A stretch of DNA of 64,000 nucleotides from an uncultured Selenomonadales bacterium (lineage in GTDB: Bacteria; Bacillota; Negativicutes; Acidaminococcales; Acidaminococcaceae): the NCBI GenBank assembly GCA_900314855.1, contig OMWZ01000019.1:1-64000 (forward strand). Direction: 5' to 3'. The notes beneath the pieces were generated by a model that saw only the letters and a list, made by a program, of their open reading frames with translations, had not been told where the DNA came from and did no database searches. Within the stretch, counting starts at the first letter, position 1, and every line of letters starts with the position of its first letter. Positions 35,755 through 43,832 of the stretch are shown here, in pieces. The position numbers and the translations under genes are program-made.

Positions 35755-36454
35755 GGGATTCCTCCAGTAGCAGGCGATACAGGTCTTCCGGATCGTCGGG
35801 CAGGCTGTCCAGAAGTTTCCACGGCGCCTGTTCTCCCGTAAACATATCCCGCGGGAATTCACTTCCGTCGAGGACGATAACGCAGCGGGCGCCGATGGCC
35901 CTGGCGCAGCGCACATCCCGCGGCGTATCGCCGAAAACGATGATTTCCGACGCGTCGCGCACCAGCCCGTCGTTGTAGAGCCGCGTAAACAGGATGCGGG
36001 CGACATCGTCCCGGTCCTCGGCCAGGTCCCCGTAGCCGCCGTGGCGGAAGTCAAAGTAACTGTCGATGCCGTATTCCCGGACCTTATCGCGGGCCCCTTC
36101 CGTCGTATTACCGGTCAGGAGCGTCAGGCCGATTTCCGGATGACGTTCCTGAAAATAGGCAAGGGTCCGTTCCACGTTGCGCAGGAGCCGGCCCTCGTGT
36201 TTGCGCAGGTGGTATTTCAGCCGCATCTCATAGGTCAGCAGGAGCCCCGCGGCCCAGCCGCTCGTGCAGCGGCCCCGCAGGCCCGTGATGATTTCCTTGA
36301 TAATGCCCGCATCGGTACGTCCCGCCAGGCTTTCCTTGAATTCGTACGGCCCCTGGACGCGCAGGTACTCGTGGATGGCGTCCTGGAGCGCCCGGCTGCC
36401 GGCACCGTTTGTCAAGAGCAGTGTGCCGTCCACATCCCAGGCAAGATAGAGCAT
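35738..36454 (-). CDS. HAD family phosphatase
   Basis: A 238-residue haloacid-dehalogenase-type hydrolase. Motif I is DVDGTLLLTNG (Asp nucleophile and acid), motif II LTLLTGNTTEG, and motif III/IV IVFGDTPRDVRCARAIGA. The cap domain makes it resemble phosphoglycolate phosphatase-like enzymes, but the substrate cannot be assigned. It is followed, with overlap, by the exported pentapeptide protein. TATAAT on the minus strand at 36496-36501 is a likely -10 box. Confidence 0.88.
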   Translation of the reverse strand: MLYLAWDVDGTLLLTNGAGSRALQDAIHEYLRVQGPYEFKESLAGRTDAGIIKEIITGLRGRCTSGWAAGLLLTYEMRLKYHLRKHEGRLLRNVERTLAYFQERHPEIGLTLLTGNTTEGARDKVREYGIDSYFDFRHGGYGDLAEDRDDVARILFTRLYNDGLVRDASEIIVFGDTPRDVRCARAIGARCVIVLDGSEFPRDMFTGEQAPWKLLDSLPDDPEDLYRLLLEESHDETN

Positions 36455-36622
36455 AACATGGCCTCCTCGTGCTGTTTGAAGTCTGATTCCCCTCCATTAT
36501 ACCATACATCGGCCGGGGAAAAAGGCGGGGACGGGGAAAGGGGGAAAAAGAAAATTTTGGCGGGGAGGACGCCTTGCCGCGCCGATTCATGGTATAATAA
36601 AATACAGAGAGGGGTGAACGCG

Positions 36623-37033
36623 ATGAAGTTTGTCAAAATCTACTCTTTGAGAATTTATACGGCGGAAGACGTCGTTTGCGGGGACGAGCCTTTTTACCGG
36701 GCCCTCCTGGAAGAATGCCGCCGCCAGAAAATTGCCGGGGGAACCCTGGTCCGGGCTGAAGAAGGCTACGGGGCGGAAGTGCGCGGTATGGAGGAATCGA
36801 TTCGGGGAATCGTGTTCAGCGGCTCTTATGACCGCCCCGTGGTGGTGGAAATCTGCGATTCCTACGACACACTGGCGCGGCTTTTCCCCTTCCTCGAGAA
36901 ACACGGCGACCTGCATTTCCTGGCTGTCATCGAGGCGAAGCACGCGCTGTTCACCCGCTACATGGACGAATGCGCCCGCCGTCTGGGCCGCGAAGACGAG
37001 GTCCATCTGCTGGACCGGCTGGATTCCCAGTGA
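36623..37033 (+). CDS. DUF190 family PII-like protein
   Basis: A 136-residue protein with the DUF190 pattern: KFVKIYSLRIYTAEDVVCGD, then a block AGGTLVRAEEGYG and a C-terminal beta strand VVVEICDSYDTLARLFPFLE. DUF190 proteins have a PII-like ferredoxin fold and often sit beside ion channels such as CrcB. Here no CrcB is present; two small membrane proteins follow. ATG 36623 follows GAGAGGGGTG. TATAAT at 36593-36598 is a likely -10. Confidence 0.8.
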   Translation: MKFVKIYSLRIYTAEDVVCGDEPFYRALLEECRRQKIAGGTLVRAEEGYGAEVRGMEESIRGIVFSGSYDRPVVVEICDSYDTLARLFPFLEKHGDLHFLAVIEAKHALFTRYMDECARRLGREDEVHLLDRLDSQ

Positions 37034-37081
37034 CGCGGAGTCCCGCGCGGCGGCAATTCCGGACAGAAAGGATGGAGAAAC

Positions 37082-37564
37082 ATGGACGAACCGAAAGTGA
37101 CGGTCATCGATGACCGGGACCGGGAAGAAGAGGCCCTGTCGTTGTGCAAATGGGCGGCGGCCCGCGCCGGCGCCATCGTCGTGCTGCCCGGCCTGGGTAC
37201 CTTGTCCACCGTGGCCAACGACGTCTACCTGATTATGAAGATCGGCAAGGTCTACGAACAGGAGATTACGGAGAAGGCTGCCGTGAGCCTGCTGGGTTCC
37301 ATGGGGACGGTCTTTGTCGGCGGCAAGCTGGCGACGCTCCTTCCCTTCGCACCGCTCCAGATTCCCCTGGCGGTCGGCATGACCTACGGCTTGGGCCGTG
37401 TCGTCATGGAATGGCTCAAGGCCGGCAAGCCGAAAGATTTGAGCCCCTTCCGGAAGGTCTACGAAGACGGCGTCCGGTACGCCCGCGAAAATATCGTCCT
37501 TTTCCGGGACGATCCGAAAAAGGACGAGCCCTTGGGCGATGAAAAGAAAAAATTCGACGTGTGA
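37082..37564 (+). CDS. Small membrane protein, DUF697-like
   Basis: A 160-residue protein with a charged N-terminus, then two or three hydrophobic segments (AAARAGAIVVLPGLGTLSTV, LLGSMGTVFVGGKLATLLPF, IPLAVGMTYGLGRVVMEWLK) and a charged tail. The Gly-rich membrane part recalls the DUF697 / YcjF group, often coupled to a GTPase, but there is no GTP-binding domain here. Function unknown. It lies 48 nt after the DUF190 gene. Confidence 0.7.
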   Translation: MDEPKVTVIDDRDREEEALSLCKWAAARAGAIVVLPGLGTLSTVANDVYLIMKIGKVYEQEITEKAAVSLLGSMGTVFVGGKLATLLPFAPLQIPLAVGMTYGLGRVVMEWLKAGKPKDLSPFRKVYEDGVRYARENIVLFRDDPKKDEPLGDEKKKFDV

Positions 37565-37598
37565 GGCCCCGCCCCGCGTCCCTGGAGGTTAATGTAAC

Positions 37599-38003
37599 TT
37601 GGAAGCATTTCTGTATTTGTTGTTTATGGCTATCGTGTCCTTTGCTGTCGGTACCATCGTCTGGGTCGCCGTCAACCGCTTTTTCGGGTATCGCAGTTCC
37701 AACGCCCGGCTCTTCAGTTTCCTGCTCGTGCCCGTGGCCGTCCTGGCCATGGATTTCGCCATTCTCGTGGCGGGCCGCTGGGGCTATCTGGTGGGGGCCA
37801 TTCCCCTCGTCCTGATTGCCGGCTACGCCCTGTACTACCGCTTCGGCAATAACGGAGCCTATTACGACGCGCCGGCGCCGAGCGATTTCAAACGGGCCGA
37901 AAGCAGCAAATCCCGCCGCATCCGCGAAGCCCGCGAAAAACGGCAGCAGCAGCGCGAAGCCTACAAAGAAGCTTCTAAGAATACCGGTACCGCCGGCAAA
38001 TGA
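37599..38003 (+). CDS. Uncharacterised membrane protein with basic coiled tail
   Basis: A 134-residue protein. Three hydrophobic segments fill residues 1-82; the rest is a highly charged Arg/Lys/Glu/Gln helix (SRRIREAREKRQQQREAYKE) that should lie in the cytoplasm. I recognise no family. The start is a TTG at 37599 with GGAGG 11 nt upstream. It is in the same run as DUF190 and the Usp genes. Confidence 0.7.
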   Translation: MEAFLYLLFMAIVSFAVGTIVWVAVNRFFGYRSSNARLFSFLLVPVAVLAMDFAILVAGRWGYLVGAIPLVLIAGYALYYRFGNNGAYYDAPAPSDFKRAESSKSRRIREAREKRQQQREAYKEASKNTGTAGK

Positions 38004-38071
38004 GCGGGCCGGTCCGCCGGCGCCCGCAGAGCCGCCGGCGCAGTGTGGAATTCGGAAAGGAGATGGGTGGT

Positions 38072-38515
38072 ATGTTCCAGAAAATCATTGTTCCCGTAGA
38101 TGGTTCGGAAAGTTCCTGGCGCGCCCTGGAGCAGGGCCTGGTCCTGGCCGACAAGTTTGGCGGCGAAGTCGTGGTCCTGACGGTCATCCAGCCGTACAAT
38201 AACGCGGCCCTCCTGGCGGTCCCCCTGGACCACAACATCATCAGCCAGAGCAACAATGACCTCCGACAGGTCGGCGAAGAAGTCCTGCATCGCGCGGAAG
38301 AACGGGTCAAGGCTGGCAGCCATACGGCGAAAGTCAGTTACGAAATGGAAGTGGGGCATCCGTCGGAGCGCATCCTGGCGGCCGCCAAAGAGGCCGCTGC
38401 CGACGCGATTGTCCTGGGCAGCCGCGGCCTTTCGGGCATTGCGGAATTCTTCCTGGGCAGCGTCAGCTCGAAGATTGCCCAGTACGCGACGATTCCCGTC
38501 CTCATCGTAAAATAA
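38072..38515 (+). CDS. Universal stress protein, UspA family
   Basis: A single-domain 147-residue Usp. It begins FQKIIVPVDGSESSWRALEQ and has the ATP-binding motif G-x2-G-x9-G-S in LGSRGLSGIAEFFLGSVSS, so it should bind ATP. ATG 38072 is chosen over an in-frame ATG at 38063 because GGAAAGGA would be too close to the latter. Confidence 0.92.
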   Translation: MFQKIIVPVDGSESSWRALEQGLVLADKFGGEVVVLTVIQPYNNAALLAVPLDHNIISQSNNDLRQVGEEVLHRAEERVKAGSHTAKVSYEMEVGHPSERILAAAKEAAADAIVLGSRGLSGIAEFFLGSVSSKIAQYATIPVLIVK

Positions 38516-38585
38516 GGGAAAGGCAGGCCGGCCTCTGCCGGTCCTGTCCGCGAACGGGGCGGCAGTGCCGCCCGGGAGAACCACT

Positions 38586-39047
38586 ATGGCTATCATGCAG
38601 AAAATCCTCGTCCCCATTGACGGGACGGAGTATTCCTGGCGCGCCCTGGAATATGCCGCCGGGTTGGCAAGCCTGAGCGGCGGCAGCCTGTACGTCGTGA
38701 CGGTCGTCACGGAAGAAGGGGGCAGCCCGTCGGGCAGCGCCCCCCTGCGCTCCCGCGAGGAACAAGACGCCGATGACGGGGACGAAACGACGGTCATGCA
38801 GATCGGCAACGACGTGCTCAATGCTGCCCAGGCCCTGTTGGGATCCCATCCTTCCCTGGACTGCAACTACATCCTCATGCGGGACGAAGACGTGGCGGCG
38901 GCGATCCTGGAGGCCGTCTCTGTGAACGGCTGCGATACCATTGTCCTGGGCTGCCGCGCCAAGAGCCTTTTTCAGCAGCTTCTGCGCCGCAGCATCAGCC
39001 AGTCGGTCCTGGAGGAAGCCGGCGTCCCGGTCCTGCTGGTCAAGTAA
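38586..39047 (+). CDS. Universal stress protein lacking the ATP motif
   Basis: A single-domain 153-residue Usp (QKILVPIDGTEYSWRALEYA). Where the neighbour has the glycine-rich ATP loop, this one has LGCRAKSLFQQLLRRSISQS: the second and third glycines are gone. It therefore belongs to the non-nucleotide-binding type. It follows the ATP-type Usp by 70 nt, and the two may form heterodimers; that is inference. Confidence 0.88.
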   Translation: MAIMQKILVPIDGTEYSWRALEYAAGLASLSGGSLYVVTVVTEEGGSPSGSAPLRSREEQDADDGDETTVMQIGNDVLNAAQALLGSHPSLDCNYILMRDEDVAAAILEAVSVNGCDTIVLGCRAKSLFQQLLRRSISQSVLEEAGVPVLLVK

Positions 39048-39084
39048 CGGAACGGCGCCGCGGGGATCGTGTTTGCCGGGAACG

Positions 39085-39124
39085 AAAAAACGGGGGCAGG
39101 AAAGGAGTTCCTTTCCTGCCCCCG
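39085..39124. terminator. Bidirectional terminator between usp and corA
   Basis: A 15-bp perfect stem (39091-39105 with 39110-39124) with six A on the left, so it ends the minus-strand corA transcript well and probably also the Usp run. Confidence 0.88.
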
Positions 39125-39161
39125 ATCTTTATGGAAAAAGGCTTGCCCTGGAAGCTTTCTG

Positions 39162-40112
39162 TCAGAACATATGATGTTTCCACAGGGCCGCCGCCGCCGC
39201 GGCGCTGAAGAGGACCGAAATGGCGATGACGAGCCAGAAGCCGAAGGGATTTTCGGCAAAGGGGACCGGGACGTTCATGCCCCAGAGGCTGAAGAACAAG
39301 GTCGGGATGGCCAGGATAATCGTAACGGAGGCCAGGAACCGCATGACCAGGTTCAGGTTGTTGCTGATGATGGAGGCGAAGACTTCCATGGTGCTGTTGA
39401 CGATGCGGCTGTACATCTCTACCATTTCGATGGCCTGCTTGTACTCGACAATGACATCTTCCAGCAGGTCTTCGTCTTCCTCGTACATTTTGACGGGGTT
39501 CGGCTGGGACGAAACGCTCCGCAGGCGCAGCAGCTTTTCCGTCACCATGTAATTGCTTTTCAGGGACGTCGTGAAATACGTCAGGGATTTCTGCAGGTCC
39601 AGCATGCTGAACAGCTTGGAGTTTTCCATGGCCCGGCGCAGGTGGTGTTCCAAATCATCGGTCCGGCGGATGATGTTGCGGATGTATTTCAAATACAGCG
39701 TCGCCGACTTGTAGAGGATCTGGAAGAGGAACCGCGTCTTCTTGAACGTGCTGAAGGTGCGGGCTGTCCGGGCGTTGAAGGCCGCCGTGACGGCATTGGT
39801 CTCGAGGCAGACCGTCATCATGTAGTCCGGCGTGAGAATGATGCCCAGCGGCATGGTCTCATAGTCCTTGTTGCTGCGCAGGAACGGGATGTCGATGACG
39901 ACGAGCAGTTGGTTGTCGTCCACTTCCGTACGGGATTTTTCTTCGCTGTCCAGGGCGGCCGTCAGGAAGTCGCGCTGGATGCCCGTAGCCTTGACGAGGG
40001 TGGCGATTTCTTTGGCCGTCGGTGCCACGACGTCGATCCAGCAGCCCCGTTCGAGCTGGGTAATATCGTATTCATCCACGCCGGCACCGGCGCTCATGAG
40101 AATCTTGTACAT
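39162..40112 (-). CDS. CorA family divalent cation transporter
   Basis: A 316-residue protein. The N-terminal cytoplasmic domain is followed by a long helix and two C-terminal membrane helices, the first ending in the selectivity motif GMN (FSLWGMNVPVPF). CorA pentamers carry Mg2+ or Co2+/Ni2+. The start at 40112 has AGGAGG upstream; the open frame continues into the sdaAB promoter but the family begins here. Confidence 0.93.
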   Translation of the reverse strand: MYKILMSAGAGVDEYDITQLERGCWIDVVAPTAKEIATLVKATGIQRDFLTAALDSEEKSRTEVDDNQLLVVIDIPFLRSNKDYETMPLGIILTPDYMMTVCLETNAVTAAFNARTARTFSTFKKTRFLFQILYKSATLYLKYIRNIIRRTDDLEHHLRRAMENSKLFSMLDLQKSLTYFTTSLKSNYMVTEKLLRLRSVSSQPNPVKMYEEDEDLLEDVIVEYKQAIEMVEMYSRIVNSTMEVFASIISNNLNLVMRFLASVTIILAIPTLFFSLWGMNVPVPFAENPFGFWLVIAISVLFSAAAAAALWKHHMF

Positions 40113-40304
40113 GGCACTCCCTCCTTTCCGGGCCGCAAGACGCGACATTCTCCCTTTATAACGCCTATTATAGTCGATTTTGCCGTAAAATGAAAGCCTT
40201 TCCGCTCGGGGACCCAAAAAAGTGTCTTGTCCCTGCCGCCCGTGGTATAATACAACATATCCTTCCCGGAAACACGGTCCGGGAATTCCCGTAAGGAGAT
40301 TGCC

Positions 40305-40970
40305 ATGAATCTGTTTGATATTATCGGCCCGGTCATGATCGGGCCTTCCAGCTCCCATACGGCCGGCGCCTGCCGCCTTGGCCTTTTGGCGGCGGCGATC
40401 CTGGGGCAGGAACCGGTCCGGGCGGACATCCTGCTGCACGGCTCGTTCGCCCGCACCTACCGGGGCCACGGCACGGACCGCGCCCTGGCGGCGGGCCTCA
40501 TGGGCTGGGCGCCCGATGACTTGCGCATCCCCCAGGCCCTGTCCCTGGCCAAAGAAGAGGGCCGCGATTTTGTGTTTCGCCCCGGCGACCTGGGTTCCAT
40601 GGTCCATCCCAACACGGCGTGCTTCCAGCTGACAGGCGCGGACGGCCGCGAATGCCGCGTTATCGGTTCATCCATCGGGGGTGGCCAGGTCAAGGTGACT
40701 TCTATCGACGGGTTCGCCGTGGAACTGACCGGTGTCCTGCCGGCCCTGCTCATTCCCCATCGCGACGAGCCTGGCGTCATCGCCCTCGTGAGCAGCATCC
40801 TCGCCCTGCACCAGGTCAACATCGCCTCCATGCGCGTGTTCCGCGACAACAAGGGCGGCCTGGCCACCATGGTCCTGGAATGTGACGAAGGCGTCCCGGA
40901 CAACGTGGTCCACCAGCTGGAAACCCTGGATCCGGTCCACTCTGTCCGGTTCGTGGACCGCGTCGTGTAA
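40305..40970 (+). CDS. sdaAB: L-serine dehydratase, beta subunit
   Basis: This subunit and the next form the oxygen-sensitive [4Fe-4S] enzyme that turns L-serine into pyruvate and ammonia. The 221-residue protein begins NLFDIIGPVMIGPSSSHTAG, the standard motif, and ends with an ACT domain (about 148-221). TATAAT at 40246-40251 is the likely -10. sdaAA follows 19 nt later. Confidence 0.96.
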   Translation: MNLFDIIGPVMIGPSSSHTAGACRLGLLAAAILGQEPVRADILLHGSFARTYRGHGTDRALAAGLMGWAPDDLRIPQALSLAKEEGRDFVFRPGDLGSMVHPNTACFQLTGADGRECRVIGSSIGGGQVKVTSIDGFAVELTGVLPALLIPHRDEPGVIALVSSILALHQVNIASMRVFRDNKGGLATMVLECDEGVPDNVVHQLETLDPVHSVRFVDRVV

Positions 40971-40989
40971 GGATACGGAGGAGACATCG

Positions 40990-41883
40990 ATGAGACTGGA
41001 TAAATTGTCCTGGGCAGCATTCGTCCGGGAAGCCGAGGCGAAGGGCAGCGACTTGTTCGAATTCCTGCTGGCCCGCGCGGCGGGAGAACTGGAAACCGAC
41101 AAAGCGTCCGTCCTGGCCCGTCTGTCGGCCATGCTGAAGGTGATGGAAGAATCGGTGGCCTACGGCCTGACGGGCGTTCCGTCCAACAGCGGCCTGACGG
41201 GCGGCAATGCCCAAAAGATGGCCCAGGCCTTCCCGCGGAAAGAAAATGAGCGGTTCATGCGCTTGCTGGGCCCCCTGGCCAGTGACGCCGTCCTGTACGC
41301 CACGGCCGTGACGGAGTGCAACGCCGCTATGGGCCGGATCTGCGCGGCCCCGACGGCCGGCGCCAGCGGCATCGTGCCCGGCGTCCTCCTGGCCCTGCGG
41401 AAACACGAGGACCTGAGCCGCACGAAACTGGTGGAAGGCCTGCTCGTGGCTGGCGTCATCGGCGAAGTCATCGCCGACCGGGCCACCCTGGCCGGCGCTA
41501 CGGGCGGCTGTCAGGCCGAATGCGGCAGCGGCGCCGCCATGGCGGCCGGAGCCGCCGTCTACCTGCTCGGCGGCGACGGGCACCAAATCGACGCGGCCAT
41601 TTCCATTGTCTTTAAGAACGTCCTGGGCCTGGTCTGCGATCCCGTGGCGGGGCTGGTCGAAGTGCCCTGCATCAAACGCAATGCCGGTGGCACCGTCCAG
41701 GCCCTGCTGGCCGCTGAAATGGCCCTCCTGGGCGTGACGAGCTTCATTCCCGCCGACGAGGCCATCGACGCCATGGAGCGGGTCGGACGCTCCTTGCCCC
41801 ACGGGCTGCGGGAAACGGCCGAGGGCGGCATGGCGACGACGCCGACCGCCCAGGCCTGGGCCAAAAAATACTTTGCCCGCTGA
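40990..41883 (+). CDS. sdaAA: L-serine dehydratase, alpha subunit
   Basis: The catalytic subunit, 297 residues. Cluster cysteines are visible in GGCQAECGSGAAM and GLVCDPVAGLVEVPCIKRN, and APTAGASGIVPG is a conserved substrate loop. ATG 40990 follows GGAGGAG. The pyruvate it forms can go to the pyruvate:ferredoxin oxidoreductase encoded at 47488. Confidence 0.96.
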   Translation: MRLDKLSWAAFVREAEAKGSDLFEFLLARAAGELETDKASVLARLSAMLKVMEESVAYGLTGVPSNSGLTGGNAQKMAQAFPRKENERFMRLLGPLASDAVLYATAVTECNAAMGRICAAPTAGASGIVPGVLLALRKHEDLSRTKLVEGLLVAGVIGEVIADRATLAGATGGCQAECGSGAAMAAGAAVYLLGGDGHQIDAAISIVFKNVLGLVCDPVAGLVEVPCIKRNAGGTVQALLAAEMALLGVTSFIPADEAIDAMERVGRSLPHGLRETAEGGMATTPTAQAWAKKYFAR

Positions 41884-41896
41884 CGGGGAAAACCAT

Positions 41897-41925
41897 TTGA
41901 CAGATGCCAACCTCCGTGTTATAAT
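41897..41925 (+). promoter_or_regulatory. Promoter of the tRNA-His/Lys cluster
   Basis: TTGACA (41897-41902) and TATAAT (41920-41925), 17 bp apart: a full consensus. Confidence 0.92.
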
Positions 41926-41953
41926 GACACTCGTCTTAAGCAGTGCTTGACAT

Positions 41954-42030
41954 GGTGGGTGTGGTGAAGCGGTTAACACGGCGGATTGTGGCTCCGTTAC
42001 GCGCAGGTTCAAATCCTGTCACCCACCCCA
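41954..42030 (+). tRNA. tRNA-His (anticodon GTG)
   Basis: A 77-nt tRNA with encoded CCA. It has the extra G at position -1 (41954) opposite C73. The acceptor is GTGGGTG/CACCCAC; the anticodon loop TTGTGGC lies in GCGGA/TCCGT. Its CCA end joins directly to the truncated tRNA-Gln. Confidence 0.95.
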
Positions 42031-42092
42031 GTTGGTAAGGCACAGGACTTTGACTCCTGTATGCGTAGGTTCGAGCCCTGCCACCCCAGCCA
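42031..42092 (+). pseudogene. 5'-truncated tRNA-Gln (anticodon TTG)
   Basis: From GTTGGTAAGGCAC onward this is a good tRNA-Gln: anticodon arm CAGGA-CTTTGAC-TCCTG, T arm GTAGG/CCTGC, acceptor 3' strand CACCCCA, G73 and CCA. The partner strand TGGGGTG and the first part of the D arm are missing; the CCA of tRNA-His stands in their place. The shared CCCA at the junction suggests a deletion between short repeats. It cannot fold into a normal tRNA. Confidence 0.82.
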
Positions 42093-42101
42093 TATCTTAT
42101 C

Positions 42102-42177
42102 GGTCCATTAGCTCAGTTGGCAGAGCACCTGACTTTTAATCAGGGTGTCCCGCGTTCGAGTCGCGGATGGATCACCA
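42102..42177 (+). tRNA. tRNA-Lys (anticodon TTT)
   Basis: A 76-nt tRNA with encoded CCA. The acceptor is GGTCCAT/ATGGATC; the anticodon loop CTTTTAA lies in CCTGA/TCAGG. It is co-transcribed with tRNA-His. Confidence 0.96.
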
Positions 42178-42186
42178 GAACCTTCA

Positions 42187-42216
42187 GCAGGTCGCGGGAA
42201 CGCGGTCTGCTTTTTT
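42187..42216 (+). terminator. Terminator of the tRNA cluster
   Basis: GCAGGTCGCG (42187-42196) pairs with CGCGGTCTGC (42201-42210), two G-U pairs, followed by six T. Confidence 0.9.
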
Positions 42217-42268
42217 GTTTTTCCCTACGGCGCCGCGGGCGCGGTCCGCATCCCGGGTCTTCTTCCGG

Positions 42269-42297
42269 TTGACAGTCCCTGTCCGATATTTTACAAT
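42269..42297 (+). promoter_or_regulatory. Promoter of tRNA-Leu
   Basis: TTGACA (42269-42274) and TACAAT (42292-42297), 17 bp apart. No terminator follows the tRNA, so the ThiC-family gene may also be read from it. Confidence 0.9.
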
Positions 42298-42313
42298 CTA
42301 ACTGTGGATTCCT

Positions 42314-42397
42314 GCGGGTGTGGCGGAATTGGCAGACGCACCAGACTTAGGATCTGGCGGATTCTCCGTGCAGGTTCAAATCCTGTCACCCGCACCA
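42314..42397 (+). tRNA. tRNA-Leu (anticodon TAG)
   Basis: An 84-nt class II tRNA with encoded CCA. The acceptor is GCGGGTG/CACCCGC; the anticodon stem CCAGA/TCTGG holds CTTAGGA; the variable arm is long as in leucine tRNAs. Confidence 0.95.
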
Positions 42398-42472
42398 TGT
42401 CCTGAAAAGAGCCGCCCTGGGAGCGGAAGGGAGCGGAAGGGAATCCCGTGCTGCGCAGAAAGAGGGATCTCT

Positions 42473-43783
42473 ATGACGACACAGATGCAATGGGCAAGAA
42501 AAGGTACGATTACGCCGGCGATGGAAGCAGTCGCCGCTTATGAAGGACTCGACCCGGAAGTCATCCGGGAACGGGTGGCCCAGGGAGTGATTGCCATTCC
42601 CTGCAACATCAACCATAAAAATCTGCGGCCCCGCGGCGTGGGCCTGGGCCTGAAAGTCAAGGTCAACGCCAATCTGGGCACGTCCAGCGCGTTTCCCGAT
42701 CCGACGCCGGAGCTGGCGAAGCTGAAAGCCGCCGTCGACGCCGGGGCGGATTCCGTCATGGACCTGTCCACGGGGGACAACATCGACGCGTCCCGCCGGG
42801 CCATTCTCGCGGCGTCGCCTGTCATGGTCGGGACCGTGCCGATCTACCAGGCGGCCGTCGATACGATCAAGAAACGCGGGGCCGTTGTCGAAATGACCCG
42901 CGAGGACATGCTGGATGCCGTCCGCCGCCAGGCCGAAGACGGCGCCGATTTCCTCACCATCCACTGCGGCATTACGAAGATGGTCCTGAAACAGCTGACC
43001 GAGGAAGGCCGTGTCATGGACGTCGTCAGCCGCGGCGGCAGCTTCATTACGGGCTGGATGCTCCACAACGAAAAAGAAAATCCTTTTTACGAATATTACG
43101 ATGATATCCTGGACATTTGTGAAACCTACGATGTCACCATCTCCCTGGGAGACGGTCTCCGTCCGGGCTGCCTGGCTGACGCGACGGACCGCGCCCAGAT
43201 CCAGGAACTCCTCACTCTCGGGGAACTGACCCAGCGCGCCTGGGCCCGCGGCGTCCAGGTCATGTGCGAAGGGCCGGGCCACGTGCCGTTCCACCAGATC
43301 GAAACGAATATGAAGCTCCAGAAGAGCCTCTGCCACGGCGCGCCGTTCTATGTCTTGGGCCCCTTGGTCACGGATGTGGCGCCGGGCTACGACCACATTA
43401 CCAGCGCTATCGGCGGCACCCTGGCCGCCGTCAGCGGCGCCGACTTCCTGTGCTATGTCACGCCGGCGGAACATTTGGGTCTGCCGGACCTGAAAGATGT
43501 CCGGGAGGGCGTCATCGCCGCCCGCATTGCTGCCCACGCGGCGGATCTGGCCAAAGGCAACGCCCAGGCCTGGGAATGGGACCTGAAGATGGCCCGGGCC
43601 CGGAAGGCCCTCGACTGGGAGGCCCAGCTCGACCTGGCTATCGACCCGGACAAGGCGCGGGAATTCCGCCGCTCGAAGAACAAGGAAGACGAAGAAGCCT
43701 GTTCCATGTGCGGGGATTACTGCGCCGTCAAGATTGTCAACGAGTACTTGACGGAACAGCGGAAAAAGACCTGGAAGGCGTAA
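42473..43783 (+). CDS. thiC: ThiC family radical SAM enzyme
   Basis: ThiC rearranges aminoimidazole ribotide to hydroxymethylpyrimidine phosphate for thiamine. The 436-residue protein is the short anaerobe form. It has RGVGLGLKVKVNANLGTSS, EGPGHVPFHQIETNM, APGYDHITSAIGG and the C-terminal cluster motif C-x2-C-x4-C (CSMCGDYC). The close paralogue BzaF makes 5-hydroxybenzimidazole for cobamides and cannot be excluded. No TPP riboswitch is present in the 75 nt upstream, which hold only a GGGAGCGGAA tandem repeat, and no other thi gene is near. Confidence 0.85.
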   Translation: MTTQMQWARKGTITPAMEAVAAYEGLDPEVIRERVAQGVIAIPCNINHKNLRPRGVGLGLKVKVNANLGTSSAFPDPTPELAKLKAAVDAGADSVMDLSTGDNIDASRRAILAASPVMVGTVPIYQAAVDTIKKRGAVVEMTREDMLDAVRRQAEDGADFLTIHCGITKMVLKQLTEEGRVMDVVSRGGSFITGWMLHNEKENPFYEYYDDILDICETYDVTISLGDGLRPGCLADATDRAQIQELLTLGELTQRAWARGVQVMCEGPGHVPFHQIETNMKLQKSLCHGAPFYVLGPLVTDVAPGYDHITSAIGGTLAAVSGADFLCYVTPAEHLGLPDLKDVREGVIAARIAAHAADLAKGNAQAWEWDLKMARARKALDWEAQLDLAIDPDKAREFRRSKNKEDEEACSMCGDYCAVKIVNEYLTEQRKKTWKA

Positions 43784-43832
43784 CGCCGGGCCGGCGGCGC
43801 CGGTGGTCCGGGACGCGAAGGAGGGGTATGCC

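Noticed and set aside
42398..42472. TPP riboswitch before the ThiC-family gene
   Set aside because: No CTGAGA or ACCTGATCTGG-like block exists; only a GGGAGCGGAA tandem repeat is present.
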